Shown here: piece by piece, positions 1 to 12,102 of the stretch
Layout of the letters: the number at the start of each line of letters is the position of its first letter
How positions within the stretch are numbered: position 1 is the first letter of the stretch
Assembly (NCBI GenBank): GCA_025266875.1
Contig: JALLLT010000012.1
Coordinates: forward strand, 372,001-436,000
DNA: 64,000 bases
DNA from: Fennellomyces sp. T-0311
Lineage: Eukaryota > Mucoromycota > Mucoromycetes > Mucorales > Lichtheimiaceae
Reading direction: 5' to 3'
Program-made: the position numbers and the translations under genes
The notes under the pieces: generated by a model
Seen by the model: only the letters and a program-made list of their open reading frames with translations
What the model was told of the DNA's origin: nothing
Database searches by the model: none

Positions 1-311
1 GTACTTGAACAAAAATTTACGTATGTATGAAAGGGAATATATCCACGTGCATATATTTGTATAAAGTACAATGATTCAAGAAGAGCAAGCGATAACAACA
101 TGCTGCAGTATATTTAAGTTCATGAAGGAAAGGAGTGCAGCAAGAAGATAAACAAAATGATGTATATTCACAGAGTTCTTTTTAGATATCATTGCGGGAT
201 ATAATGTGAGCGGTGAGGGGACGGGATATTAAGCAGCAAAAGGGATGCGGTATCGTTTTAGCTTTTTACAAGTTGGTGCGTGCGCGAGGGGATATATGAA
301 AAAAACAAAGT
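1..311. other. 3' flank of trehalase, no gene seen
   Basis: AT-rich sequence with no ORF or RNA gene that I can support. It should hold the 3' UTR and terminator of the minus-strand trehalase that ends at 312. Confidence 0.5.
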
Positions 312-2837
312 CTAGTTGTCAAGGACTTGGTCAGCCGAAAGTGGTTCAGTGAGCTCAACAAAGTTGAGTGGAGTGTTGGAACCTCCGATACCGGATTCAG
401 CGCCAATACGAGTGATGGCCGCAGTATCGCTTCCGTTGCGAGTGAACTTCTTGGCAGCAGCTTCAGATGATTTGCGCCGTCGCAATTGTGTTTCATTGAG
501 CATGTTTTGTCTCTTGAGTGCACGTTCAAAGAAAAGGTCAGGACTTGTGCACGTGCCCAATGCACGCCGCATTTGGGTGTTAATGATCGTCAATCCGATT
601 TGATAAGATGCATTCATCCAACCAAATCCTTCGCGTGGTACAAATTTGAAATCTGTGCCCACGTTGCCATATTCCACCTGGACCTTGTGTGTCAAACCAA
701 CAACGTCTGGTAGATTATATATGAGTATACACGCACGCGGTGCTAACCACACAACAACATACCGTATTTCTCAGGTACAACGCCGTTAAAGTCGACGAAT
801 GATTTGGTGATGCTGCAAAGGAGAGAGGTTATTTTTGTGTGCCTTTCGCGATGTAATTCGACTTACGTGTACAGCCAGCGGTAGGCTAAGCGGGCAGCAA
901 CATCGTGCATGCCGTAATTCTCAAACGCACGCCAAGCCATGATCTGATGCGGTGCCCAACCGTAGGGAAAGTCCCATTGACGATTCGGCCGATCAAGTGA
1001 AATGACGCCGCGTGATTCTTCTGTACCGGAGACGAGGCCACCCAACACCTCGAACTTGGCCAACGAATTGACCGTCATCTTCATTGCCTGCTCCTTGCTC
1101 GCACAACCCGCCCACATTGTCCAAAACGCCGTCACCGAATCATACGTCGTCTGTTCTTCCTTGACGGTATCATAGTCATAGTACAGACTCTTTTCTTCGT
1201 TCCAAAGGTACTTGTTGATTCGGTCTCTGCGCAAACGTGCGCGTTCTTCCCAATCCTCCGCACGTTGAGAATTGCCATCGTAATCCTTCAGATCACCATC
1301 AAGGATATTGCGAATAGCATGTGCGATATCGACTTCATACTTGTACAAGAGGGTGTTCAAATCGACCGTGGCTAGGTTGGCACACACTTTTTCGAAGCGG
1401 TAAGTTGTATCATGGCCGGATTCGCGGACGGCACGATCGTGCAAAAAGTACTCGTCCAGTTCGGGCTCCTTGATCTGGCCATCGTTGTATTGCTGCATAT
1501 AGTCAACAATGGGGATTCCGAGCGCTTTGGCATAGGGTTCAATCACATGGTCGAAATGAGAAGCTTCAGTTTCGGGCGGGATGCCCACACCATCTGGTCG
1601 GAATCGCGACAACTGAGTCTTTGGGTCCAGGCGCGGAGATGCCATCCATACGGTATGGTATTCCTTGATGGCTGCCTGGAGCACCTGTCTGAGCCAATTC
1701 TTGTCCTGGATGGCTTGTCGCTCATAGGTACGCAACGCCATATCGGTCAAAAACGGAGGTTGAGATCGCGACAAATAGTAGGAGCGGTTGGCATTGAGGA
1801 TCTTGCCGTAGTGTTTGATTTGGTAACAAAAGTTGTCGACCATATCGTGAGCCAAGTCGACGCGGTCATCGATGAGCAAGCCGAGGGTTTCAAAGTAAGA
1901 GTCCCAGCCGTACATTTCGTTGAAGCGGCCGCCGGGGACGACAAAAGGTACACCAACAAGGGTGTTGTTGTCTTGACGCATGGCCAAAGCCAGAATGCCG
2001 GGACGGTCATTGATGGATTTGACAAACTCGGGCGTGATGTCCTTTGGAAGACGCTGCACGTCGAGTTTCAAATGCTTGCGAGTCTCAGCCACATGCTTGT
2101 AGTAATCAAAGACGGCGTCCTCGCCGTGCGGAATGTATATGCGCGGGTTATGGTTTGCAGATCGGTTCTTTGTGTCGGCGGTGATCAATTCGAGTCCATC
2201 TGCATCAATACGTCGTGTCAGACCTTGCCAAAAATTGTGGCGGATCATGCGTGATAGTCGGTCCACCGGATTTTCGTTCAATCGTGCTTCGTCTAGCACG
2301 ATATGCTTGCGTCCGTAATCTTTGGCTAATGCAAGTTCCTGCAGGAGGTTGGAGAGCATGTATGTGCCGCGAATATCGATCTTACGATACCCGCCAGAAT
2401 CTGCTGTGCCGACAGAAAACGACTTTGGTCCGAGATCATTGACGGTGATTTGGTAATCGCCATCGGTGTCTTCTTGCTCCATCAAGATTTGAATTGTTTC
2501 CTGAACGTCAATGAGGAACTTTTGTGCTTTGCTTTTGTCGTCTACAGAGTCCCAATGTTAGATATGTACAGCGATAGACAACATTCACGTTGCTGAGATA
2601 CCATGAGAGGCTCGTCGTTTACGTGGTGGCACGGGTGAGTTGTTGAATCGTTGACCCTAAATCTGTGTGTTACAAACTGTTGTTGTCGGTATGCCAGTGA
2701 TAAGGAAAACTTACAGTGTAGGTCTTGAGCCGTCCTACCACGCCGCCGGCATTGACTCCGGTTGTGTAATAAGTGCTGGAGGGCGCATGGGCATCGACTT
2801 CCTGGTAATCCGCGGTAACGTGTATGGTGGACTGCAT
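312..2837 (-). CDS. NTH1: Neutral (cAMP-regulated) trehalase, GH37
   Basis: Cytosolic alpha,alpha-trehalase that splits stored trehalose into two glucose molecules during germination and stress recovery. Exons on the minus strand are 2837-2715, 2656-2602, 2541-867, 812-763 and 706-312; they sum to 2298 nt, giving 765 aa, close to the usual size of fungal neutral trehalases. Both trehalase signatures are present: [15 protein letters not shown] near residue 262 and [10 protein letters not shown] near 581. There is no signal peptide. A PKA-type site (RKRRAS, Ser58) lies in the short second exon, and a calcium-loop-like [16 protein letters not shown] follows near residue 84; both are marks of the regulated neutral class rather than the acid, secreted class. 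The start at 2837 is the first ATG of an exon with a perfect GTAAGT donor. Family assignment is very secure; regulation by PKA and calcium/14-3-3 is inferred from family knowledge. Confidence 0.96.
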
Positions 2838-4221
2838 GAAAAGAACAAAAGGAAAGAGTAGCGAAAGAGAGAAGGGAGTTATGCGGTTTTTTATAGAGCT
2901 GTTTGCTAACTAACAATTTAGTAAACTTTTTTGACCAGATGTCATTGGTTCCAATCCTTTTTTTTCATGCTCCCCCCACATCGTTGCGAGCCCTGTGCCA
3001 CCCCCATGGGACAACTTCTTCATCATACTGCCTTCAGTTCGTGCTCTCCTTTATATGGTTTAGTCTCCTTGCAATGCACGGGAGGACAAGGACAGAGAGA
3101 CTGTTCCAGAATTCGCGCTGTTCATGTAAGCAAGTCGAAGGTTCGAATGTATCAAACGGCTGGATCTCATCTAGTGCTGTTTACTGTACGAAACAGGCAA
3201 GGATTCCAGTTCCGAGGAACGAAGCGCAGAGGCCAGAGAATGAAATTGGGCAAACCCTGCCACACTTGTGCTTCACCCCCTAATTTCTTTCCGCGGTTCT
3301 CTTTTCACTTGTTTTGCATTGATTGGTATGGACAATCACACGATAAGAGATGATCTCGGCTGCTCTATGTATGGTAAATTATATATATAACTGCTCAAAC
3401 TTGTATCAAACAGCCTATCCTCTACTCCCTCCCCCCACCATGCACCGCTTCTCCCCCCCCAATCTTTCTTGCAAACCGATAATAACAACAAATGCGCAAC
3501 ACCACATTGTCCGCAGATCCTGGGTAACCAAACTGTACGTTAATGGGATCTGGGGGGTGATAACATTTCTGCAAGGTACCTCAACGTCATTGCTGTCAGA
3601 AGGCATCATGAAGCGGATACTGAATCTTTTGTTCAAAAAGTAAAAATGCAGAAAAAAAAGGTCATGGCCGTACCGCTGTCATGGTTTTGTCGCTCAGATA
3701 CGTCTTTGTTGGTGTCATGATAAAACTAGTCGGAAGCATGGACGCGGTCGTTATTGGCATTGGGATCGACAAGTACCTGTTTTCGTCCTCTCCTTGTGAT
3801 CCCATGGTTACGTATATGTTGCATAGCAATCATATTAACCTTACTTGGCTGTTTCAAAAGCTGTCTAATCATGGCTCTTATGATGATTCAGACTGCTCGG
3901 TGCCTTCAATTTGAAAATAAGCTATTGGATTCCTCGGACCGCAAGGAGCAACATGTACTATTGATAATGCCGTGTAATAAAGGCGGGGTAAAAGCTATAA
4001 ACTCCATCGCTTATGCAGGATTGTTTCTTATCAATTTTGATAAATCAGAGTTTACATTTCCAACGACCGTCCACTTCATTGGACTGAACGTTTGATTCAT
4101 GTGTAATTCTTGAATGTTGTCTCTTGGGCATAACGTGTGACTGCTCAGATTGCGAGGCAACCGATTTCAATGCAAGAGAAAAAAAAGTTGCAGTGAGCGA
4201 CTTTTTTTCCATACAACAACA
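2838..4221. other. Intergenic, divergent promoters of trehalase and MTR4
   Basis: About 1.4 kb between divergent genes. Several open frames of 60-140 codons exist on both strands, but none has recognisable composition, homology or splice logic. A short C-rich tract sits near 3420-3460 and an A-rich/T-rich stretch just before 4222. I see no RNA gene. Confidence 0.5.
2887..2895 (-). promoter_or_regulatory. TATA-like box of the trehalase gene
   Basis: The minus strand reads TATAAAAAA about 50 bp upstream of the trehalase ATG. Position and sequence suit a TATA element; this is inference from sequence only. Confidence 0.45.
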
Positions 4222-7200
4222 ATGTTTGAAGACGACGAAAACACCGATTCACTTTTCGACGTCTTTAGCGGTAAAGCAAAGGCTGGCTTTGACGATTTCA
4301 GTGACGATGCCATGGAAGAAGAACAAGACGAAATCAATGATGAAGAACTTGTCGAAAATATGAAGAATCAGGCACAAGTGGTAGCCACTGATGGCGTACC
4401 GCCTTCGTCTACAAACAAACGAGTGCGATCGGACGAGCAAGATTCCAATGCAATGGACGAAGCTATGGAATCAAGTGTCAAACGACATCGCGCCGAAGAT
4501 TTGCAAGCGCCACAACCGATCGTGGCAGACACGTTCGAGCAAGAAACTTCTCGCGAGGTGGCCAACATTGCTGGTCTTCAAAGTGCACCTACCACCGAAG
4601 GACCCCAGATCTCACTCAAGCATCAAGTAAAGCGAGCAAAGGGATGTATGAATGAATGAATGAAAAACTTATGGATTGTTAGGTTCGTCACCAAGTCGCG
4701 GTGCCTCCCAATTACAACTACGTTCCAATCTCACAGCATGTACCACCAGCTGATCCAGCACGGTCGTATCCATTCGAACTCGATCCGTTCCAACGTGTGT
4801 CTGTCTCCTCGATCGAGCGAAATGAATCGGTGTTGGTGTCTGCGCACACTTCGGCAGGTAAAACAGTGGTCGCCGAATACGCGATTGCGCAGTGTTTGAA
4901 GAACAAGCAGCGTGTCATCTACACGTCGCCTATCAAGGTATAAAAGCGGGGGACAAGTGCAAGAAAGAGAGAGGCTAAATCAGAAGCATTAGGCGCTGTC
5001 CAACCAGAAATACCGTGAATTCACAGAGGAATTCGGCGACGTCGGCTTGATGACCGGTGATGTGACCATCAATCCCCAAGCGTCATGTCTTGTCATGACG
5101 ACCGAAATTCTGCGGTCCATGCTGTATCGTGGTTCCGAGATCATGCGCGAAGTCGCCTGGGTTGTGTTTGACGAAATCCATTACATGCGAGATTCAGGTA
5201 AGGGGCCAAGGAAATACGGGATCCATGGGCGCTGACAGGGAGAGTAGAGCGTGGTGTTGTATGGGAAGAATCGATCATTTTGCTGCCCCATGCGGTGCGT
5301 TACGTATTCTTGTCGGCTACCATTCCTAATGCCATGGAGTTCGCCGAATGGATCTGCAAAATCCACGAGCAGCCATGCCACGTTGTGTACACCGATTTCC
5401 GTCCGACGCCCCTGCAGCATTACTTGTTCCCGGCCGGTGGCGATGGTATCCATTTGGTGGTGGATGAAAAGAGTCAGTTCAAGGAGGATAACTTCCAGAG
5501 AGCCATTGCCGCCTTGTCAGATCATCAGGGCGATGATGTGGCCGGCATCAAGGCACGGGGCAAAGGCAAAAAGGGGCCGCAGACATACAAGGGTGGCAAG
5601 AGCGATGCTCCATCGGATATCTTCCGTATCATCAAGATGGTCATGCTAAAGAACTATCACCCCGTCATTGTGTTCAGTTTTTCCAAGCGTGAGTGCGAAG
5701 CCAACGCTCTTCAGATGAGTAAACTAGATTTTAACGACGGTAAGCTGGCTTGCAGAGACTATCTATCAAAGCTAACACTCGTTTTTGCTGTCAGAGAGCG
5801 AGCGTGATATGGTGAATCAAGTGTTCAATAACGCCATTTCATCGCTCAACGAAGATGATCGTCAATTGGCACAGATCCAACAGCTGCTGCCATTGCTCCG
5901 TCGCGGTATCGGCGTCCATCACGGTGGTCTGTTGCCCATCATGAAGGAAACCATCGAAGTGCTGTTCCAGGAAGGTCTGCTCAAGGTTCTGTTTGCCACG
6001 GAGACCTTCTCGATTGGTCTGAACATGCCTGCCAAGACTGTAGTGTTTACTAACGTGCGTAAGTTCGACGGCAAGGTGCAGCGCTGGGTGTCGTCAGGTG
6101 AATACATTCAGATGTCGGGTCGTGCAGGCCGTAGAGGTCTGGATGAACGTGGTGTCGTCATTATGATGATTGATGAAAAGATGGAACCTGCCGTTGCCAA
6201 GGGAATGGTCAAGGGTGAATCTGATCGCATGAACTCGGCCTTCCATCTCAGCTACAACATGGTGCTTAACCTTTTGCGCGTCGAAGGCATCAGCCCCGAA
6301 TATATGCTTGAACGCTGCTTCTATACCTTCCAGAACGATGCCAACATCCCGCAGTACGAAAGAGGTACGTCTACGTTTGCAGGGGAATATAATCCAAGCT
6401 AAGCGCTTTTTGGAACAGAGCTTCGCAAACTGGAAGACGAACGGAAGTCCATCGTGATTCAAAACGAGGAAGAGATTGCATCATACTATGAAATGCGCAA
6501 ACAGATCGATACCTACAGCAACGACGTACGAGACGTGGTCAACCATCCGACTTACTGTCTGCCGTTCATGCAACCGGGCCGTTTGGTTCGCATCAAGCAT
6601 CTGGATATGGATTTCGGTTGGGGTGCCGTGGTCAACTATTCTCGAGCGAAGTCGCACAAGAAACAGAACGATACCGATCCAGGACCCGCAAACTACATCT
6701 TGGATGTGCTGCTGTTCTGTGAGAAGAACAGCTCAATGTCCAAAGATGCGGAAGGCCGAACAGTGGGTGTAAAACCTGCCGAATCCGAGGAAACGGGCAC
6801 TTTAATAGTAAGTCTCTTGCAGCCTTTCAATAAGGCCAGACACTAAATTACGCTGGTAGGCTGTCCCAGTGGCACTGTCTGCTCTGGATGGCATCAGTCA
6901 TATTCGACTGGTGCTGCCAAAGGAAGTCAAGAGCACGGACTCGCGCAAATCTGTCTTGAAGTCCATTCGCGAAGTCAAGAAACGATTCCCAGACAATATC
7001 CCCCTGCTGGACCCCGTCGAAAACATGAACATTAAAGACTCGGCCTTTAAGAAGCTTGTCACTGTAAGTGTGGAGCTACTGTTGTTCAACAGGGCTTACT
7101 GATTGTTGTTGCTGTAGAAAATCATCATGCTGGAGAAAAAGTTGATGGCACACCCATTAAACGAATCGCCAGACTTACCAACACTGTATGACGCCTATGC

Positions 7201-7974
7201 AGGCAAGATGGAGTTGATGGAGAAGATCAAGGCTCTCAGGCGTAAAGTCACCGATGCGCAGTCGATTGTCCAGCTAGATGAACTCAAGAGCCGAAAGCGT
7301 GTCATGCGAAGGTAAGACTGGAGGATCAAAAACGAGCAAGTTGAGTTGACATGAATATGATCAGACTTGGATTCACCACACCAGCCGACGTTGTCGAGAT
7401 GAAGGGCCGTGTTGCCTGCGAGATCAGCACCGGTGACGAGTTACTGCTAACTGAAATGATCTTCCAAAACGTATTCAATGACTTGACTGTGGAACAATCC
7501 GTGGCATTATTAAGTTGTTTCGTGTTTGATGAACGGGTACGCCATCCCTCGCGTTGAACTGAAGACAAAAAACGTTACTGATTATATCATTGCTAGACGG
7601 AACAAAAGACACGTCTGCAAGAAGAACTGGATGGACCTTTGCGGGTGGTGCAAGATTTGGCGCGACGCATTGCTCGCGTTGGCAAAGAATGCAAAATGGA
7701 TATCGACGAAGACGAGTACGTGGCTAAGTTCAAACCAGAGCTAATGGACGTTGTGTTTGCATGGTGCCAAGGCGCCAAATTCCACCAAATTTGCAAAATG
7801 ACGGAAGTCTATGAGGGCTCGTTGATCCGTATTTTCCGACGATTGGAAGAACTGTTACGACAAATGAGTGCTGCGGCCAAGAGCATCGGCAACACCGAAT
7901 TGGAGAACAAATTCTCGGATGGCATCAGCAAGATTCACAGAGACATTATTTTCGCCGCATCGCTTTACTTGTAA
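4222..7974 (+). CDS. MTR4: ATP-dependent RNA helicase MTR4 (exosome cofactor)
   Basis: Nuclear Ski2-like DExH helicase of the TRAMP complex, which unwinds RNA for the exosome. Ten exons (4222-4626, 4683-4937, 4993-5197, 5239-5739, 5795-6364, 6419-6807, 6860-7063, 7118-7311, 7365-7536, 7597-7974) total 3273 nt, 1090 aa, the normal MTR4 length. The N-terminus is acidic and unstructured. Seen motifs: Walker A AHTSAGKT (189-196), DEIH box (280-283), SAT in FLSATIPNA, helicase C motifs [10 protein letters not shown] and [12 protein letters not shown], and an arch/KOW region around [14 protein letters not shown]. The protein ends in FAASLYL, the typical MTR4 C-terminus, which separates it from Ski2 proper. 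It is divergent from the trehalase and convergent with MSH4, only 59 bp away. Confidence is very high; exon edges were checked by phase. Confidence 0.97.
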
Positions 7975-8001
7975 ACCTCTTTATCTTTTGCATTACGTAT
8001 C

Positions 8002-8007
8002 AATAAA
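8002..8007 (+). terminator. Polyadenylation signal AATAAA of MTR4
   Basis: AATAAA lies 27 bp after the MTR4 stop. With only 59 bp to the MSH4 stop, cleavage would fall inside or next to the MSH4 coding 3' end, so the two transcripts probably overlap tail to tail. Confidence 0.6.
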
Positions 8008-8033
8008 AAGCATTGTTTGACATATCACCAAGG

Positions 8034-11000
8034 TCACGCTGCCTCCCACAGATGCTGGCGGAGTGCGTCTTTCAGATCATGCAACTGATTGCGCCATGCG
8101 CCATCTGGTACTCCAAGATGCTGGATCATCTTATCCGCAAACTAAAAAGATTCGTTATCTCCTGGTGCTGAGTAATGAACAGTTCGTTACCCATAAAAGG
8201 GTCTTGCGTCGCGTGCAAGACATTTGGGATGTGGCACCATGCTCGTTGTCGTACAGATCATCTTGTGACCCCGATAAAGATGCAGGGTTCATGCACTTAT
8301 CATCTTTCTCTGTCAACTACAAAGTCGGGGGTTAACCGGAGGCAGCAATAACAAAGAAAAAAGGTTATATGCCTTTTCGGTCAACTCGAACGCGTATCCA
8401 ATGATATCCTTTGGGAAACCCATCAGTTGTGCTGTTTTAAGCCCTAAAAAAAGGTTCAGGGTGGGTGACACGCCCAACGAAGATTCTATTTTTTACCGTA
8501 GTGTTGATTTGTTGGGACAGACCCATCCTTGACAGTGTACGCGTACGAAAGTCTGCATGTTTTGTTCTCAACACTTTCAAGCTAAAAGTGTGTCGAGTTA
8601 ATGTTTTGCATGAACTAAGTATCTTTGCAAACTTGCAATATCCACTTGAAGCTGCAGATTGACGACGTTAGGATAGGCATTGAGAACTCCTGTGAGCTGA
8701 TGAAGATGCGTTGTAAAGAAACAATAAGCCTGGAAAAGTAAAAAAAGATTGTGATTGGTGTCTACACGACTTGCTAATATCACCTGATTTACCTTTGATT
8801 TGATAAGATACTCGCTGATGGATGCAGCGATCCCTAGTGCATCGTAGGGTGCAGTGCCTGGGAAAAATTGTACACTGATGAATTGACAATAATTACTGGA
8901 TTCATTCCAGTTTATAGAACCTTTGCCCAATTCGTCAATGATGACCAGACTGGAATCTGTGACATTTTGAATAATATAAGCTGCTTCGCGCATTTCACCC
9001 ATAAATGATGATGTGTTGACTTCGACATAGATATCATTTCCAAGACGTGACAGAATCTTAATTGTGCAAAAACAAATCGTGAGTCATAAGTCCCCCAACC
9101 TTTTTTTTTATTTACCTGATCACACAGACGGAATGATGCATAGTTTGCGGGTACAAACGATCCGGCTTGTGCCATAATAGTCAACAACGCAATCTGCTTA
9201 ATATAGGTCGATTTCCCACTCATATTTGGCCCGGTAATCAGTTGAAAACTGGACGATAGTGACGTATACGTGTCGTTTGCAATGACAGGCTCTTTTTGAA
9301 TCCTTTCCATAATCGGGTGCCGTCCCTTTTCGATCGCCAATGTGCTGGTGAATTCTGGTCTCACTAAGTATACGTTAGTAGCGCATTGTTATTATGCAGA
9401 ACTGAAATGCAGACTGTATACCATATTCGGATAAGGAGCAGGAGTGTCCAAATGAAAGTAACATGTCAAGCATGGCTATGGCTTCTGAAACTTTGTAAAG
9501 AACACTGATATCGGCACGAAACACTTGAAGCAGATCAGTCACTGTTCTATTTTACGAACCCCGTTAGATATATGGATTATTGTTTACGATCCATGATATC
9601 ATACTTGTCTGACATGAGATACACTTCGGTCAGCGATTCATCCATGCGACTGTTCTTTTGTAGCTTTGGTTTTTTACGTCAGTATGCTGCTATGCCACTT
9701 GTTGTGATGTTTTACCAGCTCCAATGTAGTGAACGTATACTGCTTTTTCTTCTTCACTACATTGATAAAGATGGGCGGAAGCGAGTTATCAGAGATTTGA
9801 TCCGTTGGGAGTGAAAGATAGAATCCTTTGGCTGCACTGAACTGCAATTTGATGTTCAATCCAGTAGATTCTGCATAGAGTGTTAGTAATCCAAAGGTAA
9901 ACGTTGGAATTGGTCTTACCATTGTATTCGTTCGCCATTTCATAAATGTCTTCTATTGTTTCCTTGTATGTTTGTCTTGCTAAATAACAATTCGCACATC
10001 ACGTCAAAATTTCTGCTTGCGCTATTTTTCGAATTACTTGCCCACATCCAGAAGGCCGTTGACGCCAGACTAGTAAGATTGTGTCAGCAAAATCAATAAA
10101 ACGGGTGTAAGCATAGCCTACCTTTACAGCATAACACCTCTGGTGTCGCAATTCCAGACCCGTTTTCTGAATTCCCACATCATCATTCAGCATCTCTCGA
10201 ATCGCTTGCAAAAGCGAACCTATACATATCATGCTATAAGATAACCTATTTAATCTCTTTCACCGACATACCCAATCTGGAATCTGATAATATCTATATT
10301 TTCTTTTTGTCAGAGTACATTCTCGAACTTCTCTGCAACGAATACCTGACAAATTGTCTTCAACAGTGTATTGGTGCACGACCGGAGACTTGATGAAACA
10401 ATAATGAGCGCTGACAGCATTGCTTTCAACCGGAGAACGTGATTAATCTTGGATTCGGCGTATTGAACGTCTTGCTGTTTGACTGGGATCTTTGCAATGT
10501 TAGCAATAATATGATCCAGGTCGGTAACTGGCTTCAATGCCGCCTGTATATTGAAGAGAAGACTTTCTCGACTGACAAGCTCTTGCACAGCATCCAATCT
10601 TGCTTGAATAATCTCCTCATTAGTGTTTGGTTGTAAGAGGTTTGTGCGCAAGAGACGGGCACCCATGGGTGTCACTGTATGATCGAGCACTCCAAAGAGA
10701 GTATCTTTGCTGTATCGACTGATTGTGTTGGCAACGATCTCAAGGTTCTTGGCTGTGACAATGTCTATAGCGGGAAATGAGCCAACTGCTTCCTCGTATA
10801 CAAAGAGAAAGATTACCGATCAGCATTGTTCCTGAAGGAGTACTTTAATTTTGGCTCTATTGTATCTTGTTATTGTAACTGTTACACTACCTTCAACCCC
10901 TTGGTAAGAGAATTTCACCGTGTGATCCACAAAGGTCGTTCCCTCGTGCTCAGATACATATCTACGTAATTTAGTTAGGAACATTGAGGACCAAAGAGGA

Positions 11001-11957
11001 CCATCAAACAAAAAAGTGCTTGCCGAAACGCTGCTGCAGCGGCGGCAAGGCAGTAGTATTTGGTCGATAAACCAAGCAATAGCGCTGCTGCATCTTCCGA
11101 TAGACCAAAGTCTCGGATGGCCTTCATGCCTGTTTGTCTCTGTCAACGCTTATGCGAAATCAAGTGAAAAGCAGATGAAGTACCAGCATCATCGTTAAAG
11201 TACTTTCGAGGAACAGCAATAACGCCTGTATCAGGAAAGTGGTGTTCAATGAGTTGATAAAGCTGACTGGCACCGGCTTCCAGCGCTGTATTCGCTATCA
11301 ATATCTACATTGACGGATCAACGACCCAAGGACACAAGCTCATGCGGAAATAAAAGAAACCTTGTGTGGATCATTCAAATGGATCTTGTGCAACGTTCGA
11401 GCATACGATTGGGAATCAGACACCTGGGATAAAATACATTCACCTGTTGTGACATGAATAAGGCATACACCAACTTCTGCAGCGACTCCGCGACCTTCAG
11501 CAAGTGCCATGATTCGATTATCACGATGGCCAGTCGCTGTGGAGGGACGCACCACGACAGATCGCGGCCTTTCCTGCGATGATATGAGAGCTTTTCGACT
11601 CGGTGGCATATGAGAAAAGGTGGGTGTCGCTTTCTCGATAAAAGGTGACGAAGGAGGTCGCTTTCGCCGGTTTCTTATCAAGTGCGTGTCACTTGTCAAT
11701 GAAGACGATCTGAGTGATGGTGAAGGCGCCGCCCTGGGAGGTGGCAGTAATACTGCTGAACACATGGAAGGCGACGGTGGAAGCAATGAGTGCGTGGTCA
11801 GCATACTAGGCTGCGTAGGCATCTGTGTCATATCCATTGTATTTTGCGCATCATCTTCTTGCTTGACATGGCTGCTGGAAGTGCTGGATGATGAATTGAA
11901 CCATGGCGAAGAGTTGAGAACAGCGGTTCGGCGACTGCGACGTGTAGAAGAAGACAT
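8034..11957 (-). CDS. MSH4: MutS homolog MSH4 (meiotic crossover factor)
   Basis: Meiosis-specific MutS homolog that with MSH5 clamps recombination intermediates and promotes crossovers. The Ser-rich N-terminus (start 11957) leads into the MSH4-like block [19 protein letters not shown], then the core MutS III region ([20 protein letters not shown]), Walker [15 protein letters not shown] near 9220 and Walker [10 protein letters not shown] near 8940. There is no mismatch-binding Phe-X-Glu domain, as expected for MSH4. The C-terminus continues through [20 protein letters not shown] (about 8470-8375) to a last exon ending in LRQHLWEAA, stop 8034-8036. Many short introns interrupt the gene. The join near 8308-8372 needs a GC-AG intron (see findings). 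Family confidence is high; some exon borders are approximate. Confidence 0.92.
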
Positions 11958-12102
11958 GGCGAGGAAGAAGATGGAAAAAATTCATTTCATTTTTTTTGAG
12001 TGACATTTTTTTTTCTAAAAGAATTAAGAGGGATGCATTGAACCTTTGATATTATTATGTACATGGTAAAGTGACAAATATACAAATCCAAAGACGACCA
12101 AT

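Noticed and set aside
1412..2254. 280-codon plus-strand open frame over the trehalase gene
   Set aside because: It is antisense to the catalytic core of the trehalase, whose motifs and exon sum are certain; the open frame is a by-product of codon bias.
3681..4095. Plus-strand ORFs before MTR4
   Set aside because: Two overlapping frames with no coding signature; probably promoter or 5' UTR.
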